A DNA stretch of 64,000 nt from Mycobacterium sp. IS-1742. Lineage in GTDB: Bacteria > Actinomycetota > Actinomycetes > Mycobacteriales > Mycobacteriaceae. The stretch spans positions 310,001 to 374,000 of the forward strand of contig NZ_LQIV01000001.1 of the NCBI RefSeq assembly GCF_001500125.1, in the 5' to 3' direction. Numbering within the stretch: position 1 is the stretch's first letter; every line of letters begins with the position of its first letter. Below are positions 39,760 through 49,788 of this stretch, piece after piece. The position numbers were made by a program, and so were the translations under genes. The notes under the pieces are model-generated. The model worked only from the letters and a program-made list of their open reading frames with translations, did not search any database and was not told the DNA's origin.

Positions 39760-40413
39760 GTGAACGTCTCAGATCTCCTCGCACTTCCGGTCGAAGTCGG
39801 CGCCGCGGTGCGCCGGCGCCGGCTCTTCCACCCTGCCGGGGTGCTCGCCCGGGGCCGCATCGAGCGGGTCGCCCCGCCCGGTCAGGGGCTCCCGATCGAA
39901 TCGGGCGACGTAATCGGTCGGGTGTCCAAGGCCGTCGGTCTGCCGGGTTCGGTCCCGGACATCGCCGGGCTGGCCTGGCGGATGACGAAGGACTCACGCC
40001 CGTGGGATGTCCTGCTGGCGACCACTGCTGTGAACCGTTTTCTGTTGTTGCCCACCGCTTCCTGGGACAACACCACCTACTCGAGCCTGATGCCGCTGCG
40101 GTACGAGGGCGGTGTGTGGTGGGTGCGGGCGCATCTGTCGACGAAACTCGACCGGCCGGGGCTGTCGCTCGACACCATCACCGACCGACTCGCCCGCGGC
40201 GATCTCGAGTTCAGCATCGATCAAGCCGCGGGCACAGGCGAATTCGGTCCGCTGGCCCGGTTGACGCTGTCCGAGGTGATCCCGCCAGACAAGGACCTGT
40301 CGTTCGACCCGACCCTCAACAGCGCACCCGGGGTGTCGCTGGCACCGGGATGGCTGACCGACTTCCGGCGCGCGGCCTACCGCCGCAGCCGGGAAGGCCG
40401 CGACGCCGAGTGA
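39760..40413 (+). CDS. Conserved hypothetical protein (217 aa)
   Basis: From GTG 39760 the protein starts VNVSDLLALPVEVGAAVRRR and contains LFHPAGVLARGRIERVAPPG, SGDVIGRVSKAVGLPGSVPD and SLMPLRYEGGVWWVRAHLST. These look like a conserved actinobacterial family that I cannot name. There is no signal peptide and no clear catalytic motif. The upstream 114 bases contain TTGATTAATG and TTGTTAAACC, possible promoter elements. A longer start at 39688 is possible but its extra residues look non-coding. Confidence 0.6.
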   Translation: MNVSDLLALPVEVGAAVRRRRLFHPAGVLARGRIERVAPPGQGLPIESGDVIGRVSKAVGLPGSVPDIAGLAWRMTKDSRPWDVLLATTAVNRFLLLPTASWDNTTYSSLMPLRYEGGVWWVRAHLSTKLDRPGLSLDTITDRLARGDLEFSIDQAAGTGEFGPLARLTLSEVIPPDKDLSFDPTLNSAPGVSLAPGWLTDFRRAAYRRSREGRDAE

Positions 40414-40416
40414 CGG

Positions 40417-40575
40417 TTACTCCGGTGACTCCTCGGTGTTCTCCGACGTGGTGATCTCCGGGGCCACCTCGCGCGAGGCCATCCCGCCCTCGCCACCCTG
40501 ATCGGTCGGGCCGGGACGGCCGCCCTTGGGCTCGTCGGCGTGTTCCTCGTCGTAGATGCCTTCTCCACGGGGCAC
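40417..40575 (-). CDS. Small acidic conserved protein (52 aa)
   Basis: From GTG 40575, with AGGAGG seven bases upstream, reads VPRGEGIYDEEHADEPKGGR and ends ENTEESPE. The N-terminal P-R-G-E-G-I-Y-D motif followed by an acidic disordered tail is one I recognise from small hypothetical proteins of mycobacteria. Function unknown. The gene converges on the 217-residue gene with a 3-base gap. Confidence 0.6.
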   Translation of the reverse strand: MPRGEGIYDEEHADEPKGGRPGPTDQGGEGGMASREVAPEITTSENTEESPE

Positions 40576-40715
40576 GGGCGCCCTCCTCTCGTCAGGGCGG
40601 GACTACCCGTCCGACGCGGCGCTCAACCACGGCCATACAGTGTGTTGACGAGTGTCAAGTGTTGTGACGTACCGAACCTTGACCAAGTGATTCCGCACAC
40701 TCGAAAATCGACGCC

Positions 40716-40934
40716 GTGCCGTACAAGAGTGAGCGCGAACTGATCGACGAGGTCAAGGACAGGCTGGTCGCGAAGTTCGCCGAGGTGCCCGAGGGCCGCA
40801 TCGCGATCGCCGTCGAAGACGCCTACGCCGACTTCACCGACAGCCTCATCCGCGATTTCATCCCGCTCCTCGTGGAACGCCGGGCCTGCGACGAGTTGAG
40901 GCTGGACAACTCGTCCGAACTCGCCTACAGCTGA
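40716..40934 (+). CDS. Three-helix-bundle dimerization domain protein
   Basis: A 72-residue protein from GTG 40716: KSERELIDEVKDRLVAKFAE, VEDAYADFTDSLIRDFIPLL, VERRACDELR. This is the small helical domain found alone or before protein-tyrosine-phosphatase/arsenate-reductase domains in actinobacteria. Here it stands alone. Its upstream region (40640-40715) contains TTGACGAGTGTCAAG, a possible promoter or inverted repeat. Role unknown. Confidence 0.65.
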   Translation: MPYKSERELIDEVKDRLVAKFAEVPEGRIAIAVEDAYADFTDSLIRDFIPLLVERRACDELRLDNSSELAYS

Positions 40935-40937
40935 CGG

Positions 40938-41924
40938 TCAGGCCGCCGCGGAGCGCAGCTTCTCCAGCAGCGGGCCGGCCGCCTCGGCCAGGAACCGGTC
41001 CTGACCCTCGTCGCCCACCTGCACCAGCGCGATGTCGGTGAACCCGGCCTCCCAGTACGCGCTCACGGATTCGACGATCGCGTCGAGGTCAGGGCCGCAC
41101 GGGATCGACTCCGCGGTGTCGTCCGGGCGCACGAACTGCGTCGCGCCCGCGAACCCCGCCGTCGTGGGCAGATCGGCGTTGACGGCCCAGCCGCCGGCGA
41201 ACCACCGGAACTGCTCGTGCGCCCGGGCGACCGCCGCATCCCGGTCGGGGTCCCAGCAGATCGGGATCTGACCGACCACCCGCACGTGCCCGGGCAGACC
41301 CGTCGCGCGCCGCGCGTCGTGCCACGCGTCGACGAGGTCCTTGTTCGGCTCGACGGCGATGAGGTGGTCGGCGAGTTGGGCGAACGCCTCGACCGAACGC
41401 TCGCCGGAGACCGCGGCGGCGATGCCGACCGGCGTCTCGGGCAGGTCCCACAGCCGGGCCGAGTCGATCTCGAAGTACTCCCCGCGCCAGTCGACCACCT
41501 CGCCGGTGAACAGTTCCCGGATGATCTGGATGGCCTCGCGCAGCATGTCCTGGCGCCGGGCGACCGTGGGCCACCCCTTGCCGACGACGTGCTCGTTGAG
41601 GTTCTCGCCGGTACCGAGGCCGAGCGTGAAGCGGCCGTCGGCGAGGATCTGCAGCGTGGCGGCCTGCTGCGCGACGATCGCGGGGTGGTAGCGCATCGTC
41701 GGGCACGTCACGTAGGTGAACAGTTCGACGCGTTCGGTGACGTGCGCGACGGCGCCCAGCACGGTCCAGGCGTTCGGGGCGTGACCCTGCGCCGCGAGCC
41801 ACGGGGAGTAGTGGTCACTGGACACCTCGAAGTCGAATCCGGCGTGCTCCGCGGCGGCGGCGTAGCGGACGAGCTCCTTGGGTCCGCTCTGCTCGGTCAT
41901 CAGGGTGTAGCCAAAGCGCGTCAT
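40938..41924 (-). CDS. F420-dependent LLM-class oxidoreductase (FGD-like)
   Basis: A 328-residue luciferase-like TIM barrel. The start MTRFGYTLMTEQSGPKELVR was chosen over a longer frame to 41975. The FGD-like pattern continues with GFDFEVSSDHYSPWL, ILADGRFTLGLGTGENLNEH and FTDIALVQVGDEGQDRFLAE. Such enzymes use coenzyme F420, abundant in mycobacteria, to oxidise or reduce small molecules; this one resembles the TIGR03557 group of glucose-6-phosphate dehydrogenase relatives. Substrate unknown. Confidence 0.8.
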   Translation of the reverse strand: MTRFGYTLMTEQSGPKELVRYAAAAEHAGFDFEVSSDHYSPWLAAQGHAPNAWTVLGAVAHVTERVELFTYVTCPTMRYHPAIVAQQAATLQILADGRFTLGLGTGENLNEHVVGKGWPTVARRQDMLREAIQIIRELFTGEVVDWRGEYFEIDSARLWDLPETPVGIAAAVSGERSVEAFAQLADHLIAVEPNKDLVDAWHDARRATGLPGHVRVVGQIPICWDPDRDAAVARAHEQFRWFAGGWAVNADLPTTAGFAGATQFVRPDDTAESIPCGPDLDAIVESVSAYWEAGFTDIALVQVGDEGQDRFLAEAAGPLLEKLRSAAA

Positions 41925-41976
41925 GGCGTCCGGGTAGCCCGTGGCGTGGGGGTGCAAACGACGGGCACTAAACACC

Positions 41977-42001
41977 CTGCGCGACTGCGCTTTACGCGCA
42001 G
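41977..42001 (-). terminator. Hairpin after yqeY
   Basis: CTGCGCG (41977-41983) pairs with CGCGCAG (41995-42001) directly after the yqeY stop codon. No T-run follows, as often in mycobacteria. Candidate terminator only. Confidence 0.35.
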
Positions 42002-42002
42002 A

Positions 42003-42467
42003 CTACAGACGCGCCTTGACCGCCGCGGACAAGCGGGATCCGTCGGCCTTGCCGGCGGCGATCGCCGACGCGGCCTTCATGACCTGCCCCATCTGCTTCA
42101 TCGTCGGGCGCTCACCGAGTTGTTCGGCGACCTGCGCCATCGCGGTGTCGACGACATCGGCCAGTTCGGCCTCCGTCAGCGGGGTCGGCAGGTACTCGTC
42201 GATGATGCGGGCCTCGGCGTGTTCGTTCGCGGCCAGTTCACCGCGCCCGTTCTGGGTGTAGACCTCGGCCGCCTCGCCCCGCTTGCGCGATTCGCGTGCG
42301 AGCACCTTGATCACGTCGTCGTCGCTCAGCTCCCGCGCCTCCTTGCCGGAGACCTCCTCGGTCTGAATCGCGGCGAGCAGCATCCGCAGCGTGGCCGTGC
42401 GGAGTTTGTCCTGTGTCTTCATCGCGGTCGTGAGGTCCGCACGCAGCCGAGCTTTGAGTTCCGCCAT
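42003..42467 (-). CDS. yqeY: GatB/YqeY-domain protein
   Basis: A 154-residue protein, the same length as M. tuberculosis Rv3688c. It starts MAELKARLRADLTTAMKTQD and has LRTATLRMLLAAIQTEEVSG, ESRKRGEAAEVY, EARIIDEYLPTPLTEAEL and GERPTMKQMGQVMKA, the complete YqeY fold. The domain resembles the tRNA-binding tail of GatB; its biological role in free form is not settled. Divergent from the membrane-protein gene. Confidence 0.85.
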   Translation of the reverse strand: MAELKARLRADLTTAMKTQDKLRTATLRMLLAAIQTEEVSGKEARELSDDDVIKVLARESRKRGEAAEVYTQNGRGELAANEHAEARIIDEYLPTPLTEAELADVVDTAMAQVAEQLGERPTMKQMGQVMKAASAIAAGKADGSRLSAAVKARL

Positions 42468-42560
42468 GCCATCGAAACTACGCCGGTGCGGTCGGCGGCC
42501 AGGCCGGTCGTCGCCGCAAACACGCGCGCCACGTTGTCAATTGGCGTGGTGATCGACAGG

Positions 42561-43823
42561 ATGGTGGCCATGAGCAACGACGCCGGTGGGCCCGGCCAGG
42601 TCGACCCGCCGCCGCCGGGACAGGGTCCTCCCGGTTACGCTCCACCGCCGTATGCACCGCAGGGCTACCCGCCCCCCGGCTATCAGCAGGGGTATCCGGC
42701 GCCCGGTCCCCAGCAGGGCTATCCCCCACCCGGCTACCAACACGGCTATCCGCCACCGGGTTATCAGCAGGGGTATCCGCCGCCCTATTACCAACAGGGC
42801 TACCCGTCACCGCCGGGTTACCCGCCGCCGCACGGCTACGGCCAGCCCGGGGTGCTCAAACCCGGTGTCATCCCGTTGCGCCCGCTCGGGTTGTCCGACA
42901 TCTTCAACGGGGCGGTCAACTACATCCGGCGCAATCCCAAGGCCACACTGGGCCTAACCGCGATCGTGGTCGTCGCCGCCCAGCTCATCTCGCTCGTCCT
43001 GCAGATCCTGGGCCCGCTGATCGCCACCGGCGACCTCGACCCCACCCTCGGCGGCGAGCCCACCGCAGGCGACGTCGCCGTGCTGTCCGGGTCCTCGCTG
43101 GCCGGGTCGATCACCACCGCTCTGGCGTCGGTGGTGCTCAGCGGCATGCTGACGGTCATCGTGGGTCGCGCGGTGTTCGGGGCGGACATCAGCATCGGCG
43201 AAGCGTGGCAGCGGGTGAAGGGCAGGCTACTCGCGCTGCTCGGCTTCACCGCCCTTGAGGCGCTGGCGGTCGTGCTGCTCATCGTGGTCGTCGTGGTGGT
43301 GGTCATCGCAGCCGAGAGCATCGGCGGCGGTGTCGCCGCCTTCCTCGTCGGCGCCCCGCTGGTCATCGCCGCGTTCCTGCTGATCGTGTACGTCGCCACC
43401 TCGCTGGTGTTCACGCCGGCGCTGATCGTCCTGGAACGCCTCGGCATCGTCGCCGCGGCCCGGCGCTCGTTCGCGCTGGTGAGGAGGGACTTCTGGCGGG
43501 TGCTGGGCATCTGGATCCTGGCCGCGCTCGCAGCGGCCGTCATCGCGGGCGCCGTCGGGGTCCCGTTCAGCTTCGGTGGACAACTGCTCGCGGGGTCGGG
43601 GTCCGACGGTGGGGTGCTGGTGGGCCTCGTCCTGGTCGCGGTCGGCGCGGCGATCGGCCAGATCCTCACCGCCCCCTTCAGCGCGGGCGTCGTCGTCCTG
43701 CTCTACACCGACCGCAGGATCCGGTCCGAGGCCTTCGACCTGGTGCTGCACACCGGTGCGGCGGCGGGCCCGTACGTCCCCGCCGATTCCACCGACCACC
43801 TGTGGCTGACCCGCCGCCCGTGA
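42561..43823 (+). CDS. Multi-pass membrane protein with Pro/Gly/Tyr repeat N-terminus
   Basis: A 420-residue protein (417 from the ATG at 42570). Residues 10-100 are a repeat of GYPPPGYQQ-like units, disordered and probably cytoplasmic. After VIPLRPLGLSDIFNGAVNYI come six or so hydrophobic helices (such as ALAVVLLIVVVVVVVIAAES), in the pattern of the glycerophosphoryl-diester-phosphodiesterase membrane domain. It corresponds by position to Rv3689. It heads the operon through DUF4129, DUF4350, MoxR and DUF58, with 1-base spacing to the next gene. Function unknown. Confidence 0.75.
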   Translation: MVAMSNDAGGPGQVDPPPPGQGPPGYAPPPYAPQGYPPPGYQQGYPAPGPQQGYPPPGYQHGYPPPGYQQGYPPPYYQQGYPSPPGYPPPHGYGQPGVLKPGVIPLRPLGLSDIFNGAVNYIRRNPKATLGLTAIVVVAAQLISLVLQILGPLIATGDLDPTLGGEPTAGDVAVLSGSSLAGSITTALASVVLSGMLTVIVGRAVFGADISIGEAWQRVKGRLLALLGFTALEALAVVLLIVVVVVVVIAAESIGGGVAAFLVGAPLVIAAFLLIVYVATSLVFTPALIVLERLGIVAAARRSFALVRRDFWRVLGIWILAALAAAVIAGAVGVPFSFGGQLLAGSGSDGGVLVGLVLVAVGAAIGQILTAPFSAGVVVLLYTDRRIRSEAFDLVLHTGAAAGPYVPADSTDHLWLTRRP

Positions 43824-43824
43824 C

Positions 43825-44475
43825 GTGCCGACCGTAGACATCGACCGCGACGCCGCGCACGAGGCCGCCCAGCGTGAGCTCGACAAGCCGATCTATCCCC
43901 GGGCGTCGCTGACCGACCGGCTGTCCGAACTACTCAACGACCTCGTGTACCGCATCGCGCAGGGCGGAGCCGGGGTGCCCGGCGGATGGCTGACCATCAC
44001 CGTGCTTCTCCTGCTGATCGCCGTCGCGGTGGTGGTGGCCGCGCGCATCGCCCGAAGGACCATGCGCACCGACCGGCGCGGCCCCTCCCTCTACGGCGGC
44101 CACGAACTGGGCGCCGCCGAACACCGCATGACCGCCGAACAGCATGCCGCGGCGGGCCAGTGGGCGCTGGCGATCCGCCACCGGTTGAGGGCGATCGCCC
44201 GACAACTGGAGGAAAGCGGCGTGCTTCCCTCGGTTCCCGGCCGCACCGCCACGGAACTGGCCACCGACGCCGGCCTCGCGCTGCCTCGGCTGTCGGGCGA
44301 ATTGCGCGACGCCGCAACGGCGTTCAACGACGTCACCTACGGCCACCGGCCCGGGACCGAAACCGCGTACCGCTCGGTGGCTACCCTCGACGATCACCTC
44401 CGCTCGGCCGGCGCGCACGCCGGCCCCAACGCCGGCACACCACGGGCCGAAACCGGTTGGGCGGAGGTGCGATGA
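43825..44475 (+). CDS. DUF4129-domain membrane protein
   Basis: A 216-residue protein from GTG 43825, one base after the previous stop. One transmembrane helix (LTITVLLLLIAVAVVVAARI, about residues 54-74) is followed by the DUF4129 region AGQWALAIRHRLRAIARQLE and GRTATELATDAGLALP. Such proteins sit in MoxR-DUF58 clusters and are thought to take part in envelope or protease-like quality control. Matches Rv3690 by position and size (217 in M. tuberculosis as remembered). Confidence 0.75.
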   Translation: MPTVDIDRDAAHEAAQRELDKPIYPRASLTDRLSELLNDLVYRIAQGGAGVPGGWLTITVLLLLIAVAVVVAARIARRTMRTDRRGPSLYGGHELGAAEHRMTAEQHAAAGQWALAIRHRLRAIARQLEESGVLPSVPGRTATELATDAGLALPRLSGELRDAATAFNDVTYGHRPGTETAYRSVATLDDHLRSAGAHAGPNAGTPRAETGWAEVR

Positions 44476-45610
44476 CGCATCCCGCCACGGCGATCGGGCC
44501 GACTGTCGGACAACGCTGGCGCAGCTCACGCTGGGTGCTGCTCGCACTCGTCGTCATCGTCGCGGTCGCGACCGTCGGCACCCTGCTGACCGCGTCGCGT
44601 CCCGGCGCGCCGATGGACCCGCAGTCGACCTCACCCGACGGGGTCCGGGCGCTGGTCACGCTGCTGCGAGACCGCGGCGTCGAGGTGGTGGAGGCGCGCA
44701 GCGTCACCGACGTCGAACGGGCGGCCCGCGAAGGCACACTGGTCGTGTTCGCCGAGACGCACCGTCTGACCGACGACGAGCACTTGCGGCGGCTGGCCGG
44801 CCTGCCGGGTGACCGGCTGCTGGTCGAACCCGTGTCCCGGGCGCGTGAAGCGCTCGCACCGGAGGTGCGCTCGGACGGGGTCAGTTCGTTCGCTCCCAGA
44901 CCGGATTGCGATCTGCGCGAAGCGAACCGCGCGGGTGACGCGCAACTCGGACTGGCCGAGACCTACCGGGCGGCCGAGCAGCGGCCTGCGCTGACCCGGT
45001 GCTATGACGGTGCGCTGGTGCGCTACACCGACGCGGACCGCACGATCACGGTGGTGGGGGCGTCCGATTTCATGACGAACGCCGCACTGCTCGAACAGGG
45101 CAACGCCGCGCTCGCCATGAACCTGGCGGGCAGCGCGCCCCGCGTCATCTGGTTCGCCCCGCAGGAGCGGGAGGGCGCCGCCGGAACCGCAGGCCTGTCC
45201 GATCTCATCCCCGACCAGGTCAGCTGGATCGTTCTGCAGTTGTCGCTGGCGGTGGTCCTTCTCGCGATCTGGCAGGGCCGGAGATTGGGACCGCTTGTGG
45301 CCGAACAACTCCCGGTGGTCATCCGGGCGTCGGAGACCGTCGAGGGCCGCGGCAGGCTGTACCGGTCGCGGCGTGCCCGCGACCGCGCCGCCGACGCGCT
45401 GCGCAGCGCGACCCGCGCCCGTCTGCTGCCCCGGCTCGGCCTGCCCGCCCACGCACAGCCTCCGGCGGTCGTCCAGGCCGTCGCCCAGCGGACCGGCGCC
45501 GGCCCGCAGGGCGTCGCCCACGTGCTGTACGGCCCGGCCCCGGACACCGACGCCGACCTGGTCACCATCGCCCATCAACTCGACGACATCGAAAGGCAGG
45601 TCGCCCACTC

Positions 45611-45614
<4 letters not shown>
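44472..45614 (+). CDS. DUF4350-domain membrane protein
   Basis: A 380-residue protein whose ATG overlaps the preceding stop. It has an N-terminal transmembrane helix (VLLALVVIVAVATVGTLLTA), an extracytoplasmic DUF4350 domain (SPDGVRALVTLLRDRGVEVV, then GTLVVFAETHRLTD), and a second helix near the C-terminus (LQLSLAVVLLAIWQGRRLGP). It ends in a cytoplasmic helix tail and overlaps moxR by 4 bases. Corresponds to Rv3691. Function unknown; part of the MoxR module. Confidence 0.75.
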
Positions 45615-46599
<985 letters not shown>

Positions 46600-46600
<1 letters not shown>

Positions 46601-47922
46601 TGGTCCTCACCGGACGTGCGGCGCTGGTCGCACTGCTGTGCGTGTTGCCGATCGCCGTGGCGCCCGTCCCGTCGGTGGCGTTCGCGGCGCTGTTCGGTGC
46701 GCTGCTGCTCGCGTTCGTGGTGGACACCGCGCTGGCCGCGAGTCCCCGCCGGTTGGAGGTGACCCGGTCCGGGGAGACCGCCGCCCGGCTCGGCCAGTCC
46801 GTCGAGTCGGTGCTGGACGTGCACCATCCGGGCAGGCGGCGGTTACGCGGACGCCTGCGCGACGCCTGGCCGCCGAGTGCGCACGGCGCGCCGCGCACTC
46901 ACGAGGTGATTCTTCCTGCGGGCCAACGGGTGACGGTGCGCACCACGCTGCGCCCGACCCGTCGTGGCGACCTGCGGTCAGCGCTCGTCACCGTCCGCTC
47001 GATCGGACCCCTCGGCCTGGCAGGCAGGCAGGCCTCGCACCGGGTGGCCGGCCAGATCCGGGTACTGCCACCGTTCTTGTCCCGCAAGCACTTACCGTCA
47101 CGGCTGGCGCGACTGCGCGAACTCGACGGGTCGACGCCCGCTCTGATCCGCGGACAGGGCACCGAGTTCGACTCGCTGCGCGAGTACGTGGTGGGTGACG
47201 ACGTCCGTTCGATCGACTGGCGGGCGACGGCCCGGCGCGCCGACGTCGTCGTGCGGACGTGGCGCCCGGAACGCGACCAGCGCATCGTCATCGTCCTCGA
47301 CACCGGACGCACCTCGGCCGGGCGGGTCGGGGTCGACCCGACGGCATCAGACCCCGGCGGCTGGCCGCGCCTGGATTGGTCGATGGACGCCGCACTGCTG
47401 CTGGCGGCGCTCGCCGCGCGCGCCGGCGACCACGTCGACTTCCTGGCCCACGACCGGGTCACCCGCGCCGGGGTGTTCAACGCGTCCCGTACCGAACTGC
47501 TGGCTCAGTTGGTGTCGGCGATGGCACCGCTGCAACCCGCCCTCGTCGAATCCGACCCGGCCGCGATGGCGTCGGCGATCCAGCGCCGTGTCCGTCGCCG
47601 TGCGCTGGTGGTGCTGCTCACCGACCTCAACGCCTCGGCACTCGAGGAAGGGCTGATGGAGGTGCTGCCCCAGCTCGCCGCACGCCACCATGTGCTGATC
47701 GCGGCGGTCGCCGACCCGCGGGTCGACCTGCTGGCCGCGGGCCGCGACGACGCCGCCGCCGTCTACGACGCGGCGGCCGCCGAACGGTCGCGCAACGACC
47801 GCAACCGCGTCGCGGGCACGCTGCGGCGGGCGGGCGTGGACGTCGTCGACGCCCCGCCGGAGGAACTCGCTCCCGCACTCGCCGACCGTTACCTCCAGAT
47901 GAAGGCCACCGGCCGGCTGTGA
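46600..47922 (+). CDS. DUF58-domain protein, MoxR partner
   Basis: A 440-residue protein, the same length as remembered for Rv3693. GTG 46600 shares its first base with the moxR stop. Two N-terminal transmembrane helices (LVALLCVLPIAVAPVPSVAF and AALFGALLLAFVVDTALA) precede a beta-rich segment and the DUF58 motif RLRELDGSTPALIRGQGTEF, SLREYVVGDDVRSIDWRATA. A vWA-like domain with RIVIVLDTGRTSAG follows. Likely the metal-binding partner of MoxR. Confidence 0.85.
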
Positions 47923-48915
47923 TCAGCCGGTGGGCACCACGTCCGGCGCGTCTTCGATGTCGCCGGATTCACCCGCCCGAACCGCCTTCCTGCCGAAATG
48001 CACGATGTAGGCCAGGAACGCGACCTCGGCCGCGACACCGATCGCGATCCGCGCGAAGGTGGGCAGCGGCGACGGGGTGACCAGGGCTTCGATCAGGCCG
48101 GACAACAGCAGCACCGCCACCAGCCCGGCGGCGACGGCGACCACCGCCCGGCCCTGTTCGGCGAGCACCTGTCCCCGCGGCCGGTGCCCGGGGGCGATGA
48201 CCATCCAGCCCAACCGCATACCGGCCGCCGCCGCGAGGAACACGGCGGTCAATTCCAGCAGCCCGTGCGGTGTCAGCAGGCCGAGGAAGATGTCGCCCTT
48301 GCCGGCGTCGAACATCAATCCGCCCGTGAGGCCGAGGTTGGCGGCGTTCTGGAACAGGATGTACGGGATCGGCAGGCCGAGCAGGATCGCGAAACCGATG
48401 CACTGCGCGGCCACCCACGCGTTGTTCACCCAGACCCGCAGGGCGAACGAGCCGGCGGGGTTCTCGCTGTAGTACGAGGCGAAGTCGTTGTTGACCAGCT
48501 GGTCGATGTCGCTGGGGGTGCCGACGGCCGACTGCACCTCGGGGCTGCCCGCCACCCAGAACCCGATCAGCGCGGCGACGAGGAAGAACGCAGTGGCCGA
48601 ACCGAGCCACCACCGCCACGACCGGTACGCGACGACCGGGAACGAGACGGTCCAGAACCGCAGGAACTCCCGCCACAGCGGGGCGTGCGCACCGGTCACC
48701 GCCGCGCGTGCCCGGGCCACCAGCCCGGACAGCCGGCCGACCAGGACGGAGTCGGTGGACGACGAGCGCACCATCGACAGGTGTGTCGACACCCGCTGGT
48801 ACAGGTCCACCAGTTCGTCGACTTCGGCTCCGGTCAGCCGTCGGCGCCGCTTGACGAGCTCGTCGAGCCGGTCCCAGGTGGGGCGGTGGGCCTGCACGAA
48901 CGCGTCGACATCCAC
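47923..48915 (-). CDS. SpoIIM / stage II sporulation protein M-like membrane protein
   Basis: A 330-residue protein, as remembered for Rv3694c. A helical N-terminus (MDVDAFVQAHRPTWDRLDEL, RLTGAEVDELVDLYQRVSTH) is followed by several membrane helices (SATAFFLVAALIGFWVAG, QCIGFAILLGLPIPYIL, LTPHGLLELTAVFLAAAAGM), the SpoIIM/DUF95 pattern. It converges on the DUF58 gene without a gap and is divergent from the RDD gene. Mycobacteria do not sporulate in the Bacillus way; the role is unknown, probably in envelope remodelling. Confidence 0.8.
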   Translation of the reverse strand: MDVDAFVQAHRPTWDRLDELVKRRRRLTGAEVDELVDLYQRVSTHLSMVRSSSTDSVLVGRLSGLVARARAAVTGAHAPLWREFLRFWTVSFPVVAYRSWRWWLGSATAFFLVAALIGFWVAGSPEVQSAVGTPSDIDQLVNNDFASYYSENPAGSFALRVWVNNAWVAAQCIGFAILLGLPIPYILFQNAANLGLTGGLMFDAGKGDIFLGLLTPHGLLELTAVFLAAAAGMRLGWMVIAPGHRPRGQVLAEQGRAVVAVAAGLVAVLLLSGLIEALVTPSPLPTFARIAIGVAAEVAFLAYIVHFGRKAVRAGESGDIEDAPDVVPTG

Positions 48916-48941
48916 GCCGGCCAGCCTAGTAGCGTGGCCGT

Positions 48942-49778
48942 ATGGTCTCCCAGCCCGAACCGGTGGTGACCGGCGACGCGGTGGTGCTCGACGTGCAGAT
49001 CGCCCAGCTGCCGATCCGGGCGCTGTCCGCGATGATCGACGTCCTGGTCGTCTTCGTCGGGTACGTGCTGGGCCTGGTGCTGTGGGCGGTCACGCTGAGC
49101 GACTTCGACACGGCGCTGTCGGCGGCGGTGCTGATCATCTTCACCGTGCTCACCCTCGTCGGTTACCCCCTGGTGTTCGAGACCGCGACGCGGGGCCGGA
49201 CGCTGGGGAAGATGGCGCTCGGGCTGCGCGTGGTGTCCGAGGACGGTGGTCCGGAACGGTTCCGGCAGGCCCTGTTTCGGGCGCTGGCCGGGTTCATCGA
49301 ACTCTGGATGCTGGCCGGCGGCCCCGCCGCGGTGTGCAGCCTGCTGTCCCCCAAGGGCAAACGCATCGGTGACATCTTCGCCGGCACCGTCGTGATCAGC
49401 GAGCGGGCGCCGCGGATGAGCCCGCCTCCGGTCATGCCGCCCGCGCTGGCGTGGTGGGCATCCACGCTGGAGCTGTCCGGCCTCGGCGGGGAACAGGCCG
49501 AGCGCGCCCGCCAATTCCTCGCGCGGGCCCACCAACTGGAACCCGGGCTGCGAGACGAGATGGCGTACCGCATCGCAGGCGAGGTCGTCGCACGGATCTC
49601 ACCGCCACCGCCGCCGGGGACGCCGCCCCAGTACGTGCTGGCCGCCGTGCTGGCCGAACGGCACCGGCGGGAGTTGGCCCGGCTGATGCCCGCATCGCCG
49701 GCGTACCCGTCGGCGCCCGCGCCGTCGTACGCCGCCGCCGCACCCCCGCGGGATCCGGGTTTCACCCCGCCGAGTTGA
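48942..49778 (+). CDS. RDD-family membrane protein
   Basis: A 278-residue protein. The RDD domain starts with LPIRALSAMIDVLVVFVGYV (Arg and Asp of the family name), then VLIIFTVLTLVGYPLVFETA and TRGRTLGKMALGLRVVSEDG, with three transmembrane helices. The cytoplasmic tail has GEQAERARQFLARAHQLEPG and ends Pro/Ala-rich. Corresponds to Rv3695. Divergent from the SpoIIM-like gene by 26 bases. Function unknown. Confidence 0.8.
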   Translation: MVSQPEPVVTGDAVVLDVQIAQLPIRALSAMIDVLVVFVGYVLGLVLWAVTLSDFDTALSAAVLIIFTVLTLVGYPLVFETATRGRTLGKMALGLRVVSEDGGPERFRQALFRALAGFIELWMLAGGPAAVCSLLSPKGKRIGDIFAGTVVISERAPRMSPPPVMPPALAWWASTLELSGLGGEQAERARQFLARAHQLEPGLRDEMAYRIAGEVVARISPPPPPGTPPQYVLAAVLAERHRRELARLMPASPAYPSAPAPSYAAAAPPRDPGFTPPS

Positions 49779-49788
49779 GCGCCGGGTG

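Noticed and set aside
41217..42560. N-terminal 450 codons of a rightward frame that continues into the proline-rich membrane protein
   Set aside because: They run antisense to the oxidoreductase and yqeY genes and are Arg-rich without motifs. The membrane protein starts at 42561 or 42570.
42600..42850. Regular short repeats suggestive of a CRISPR or minisatellite
   Set aside because: The repeats are in frame and encode GYPPPGYQQ-like units of the membrane protein. No spacers are present. No CRISPR array was found anywhere in the window.
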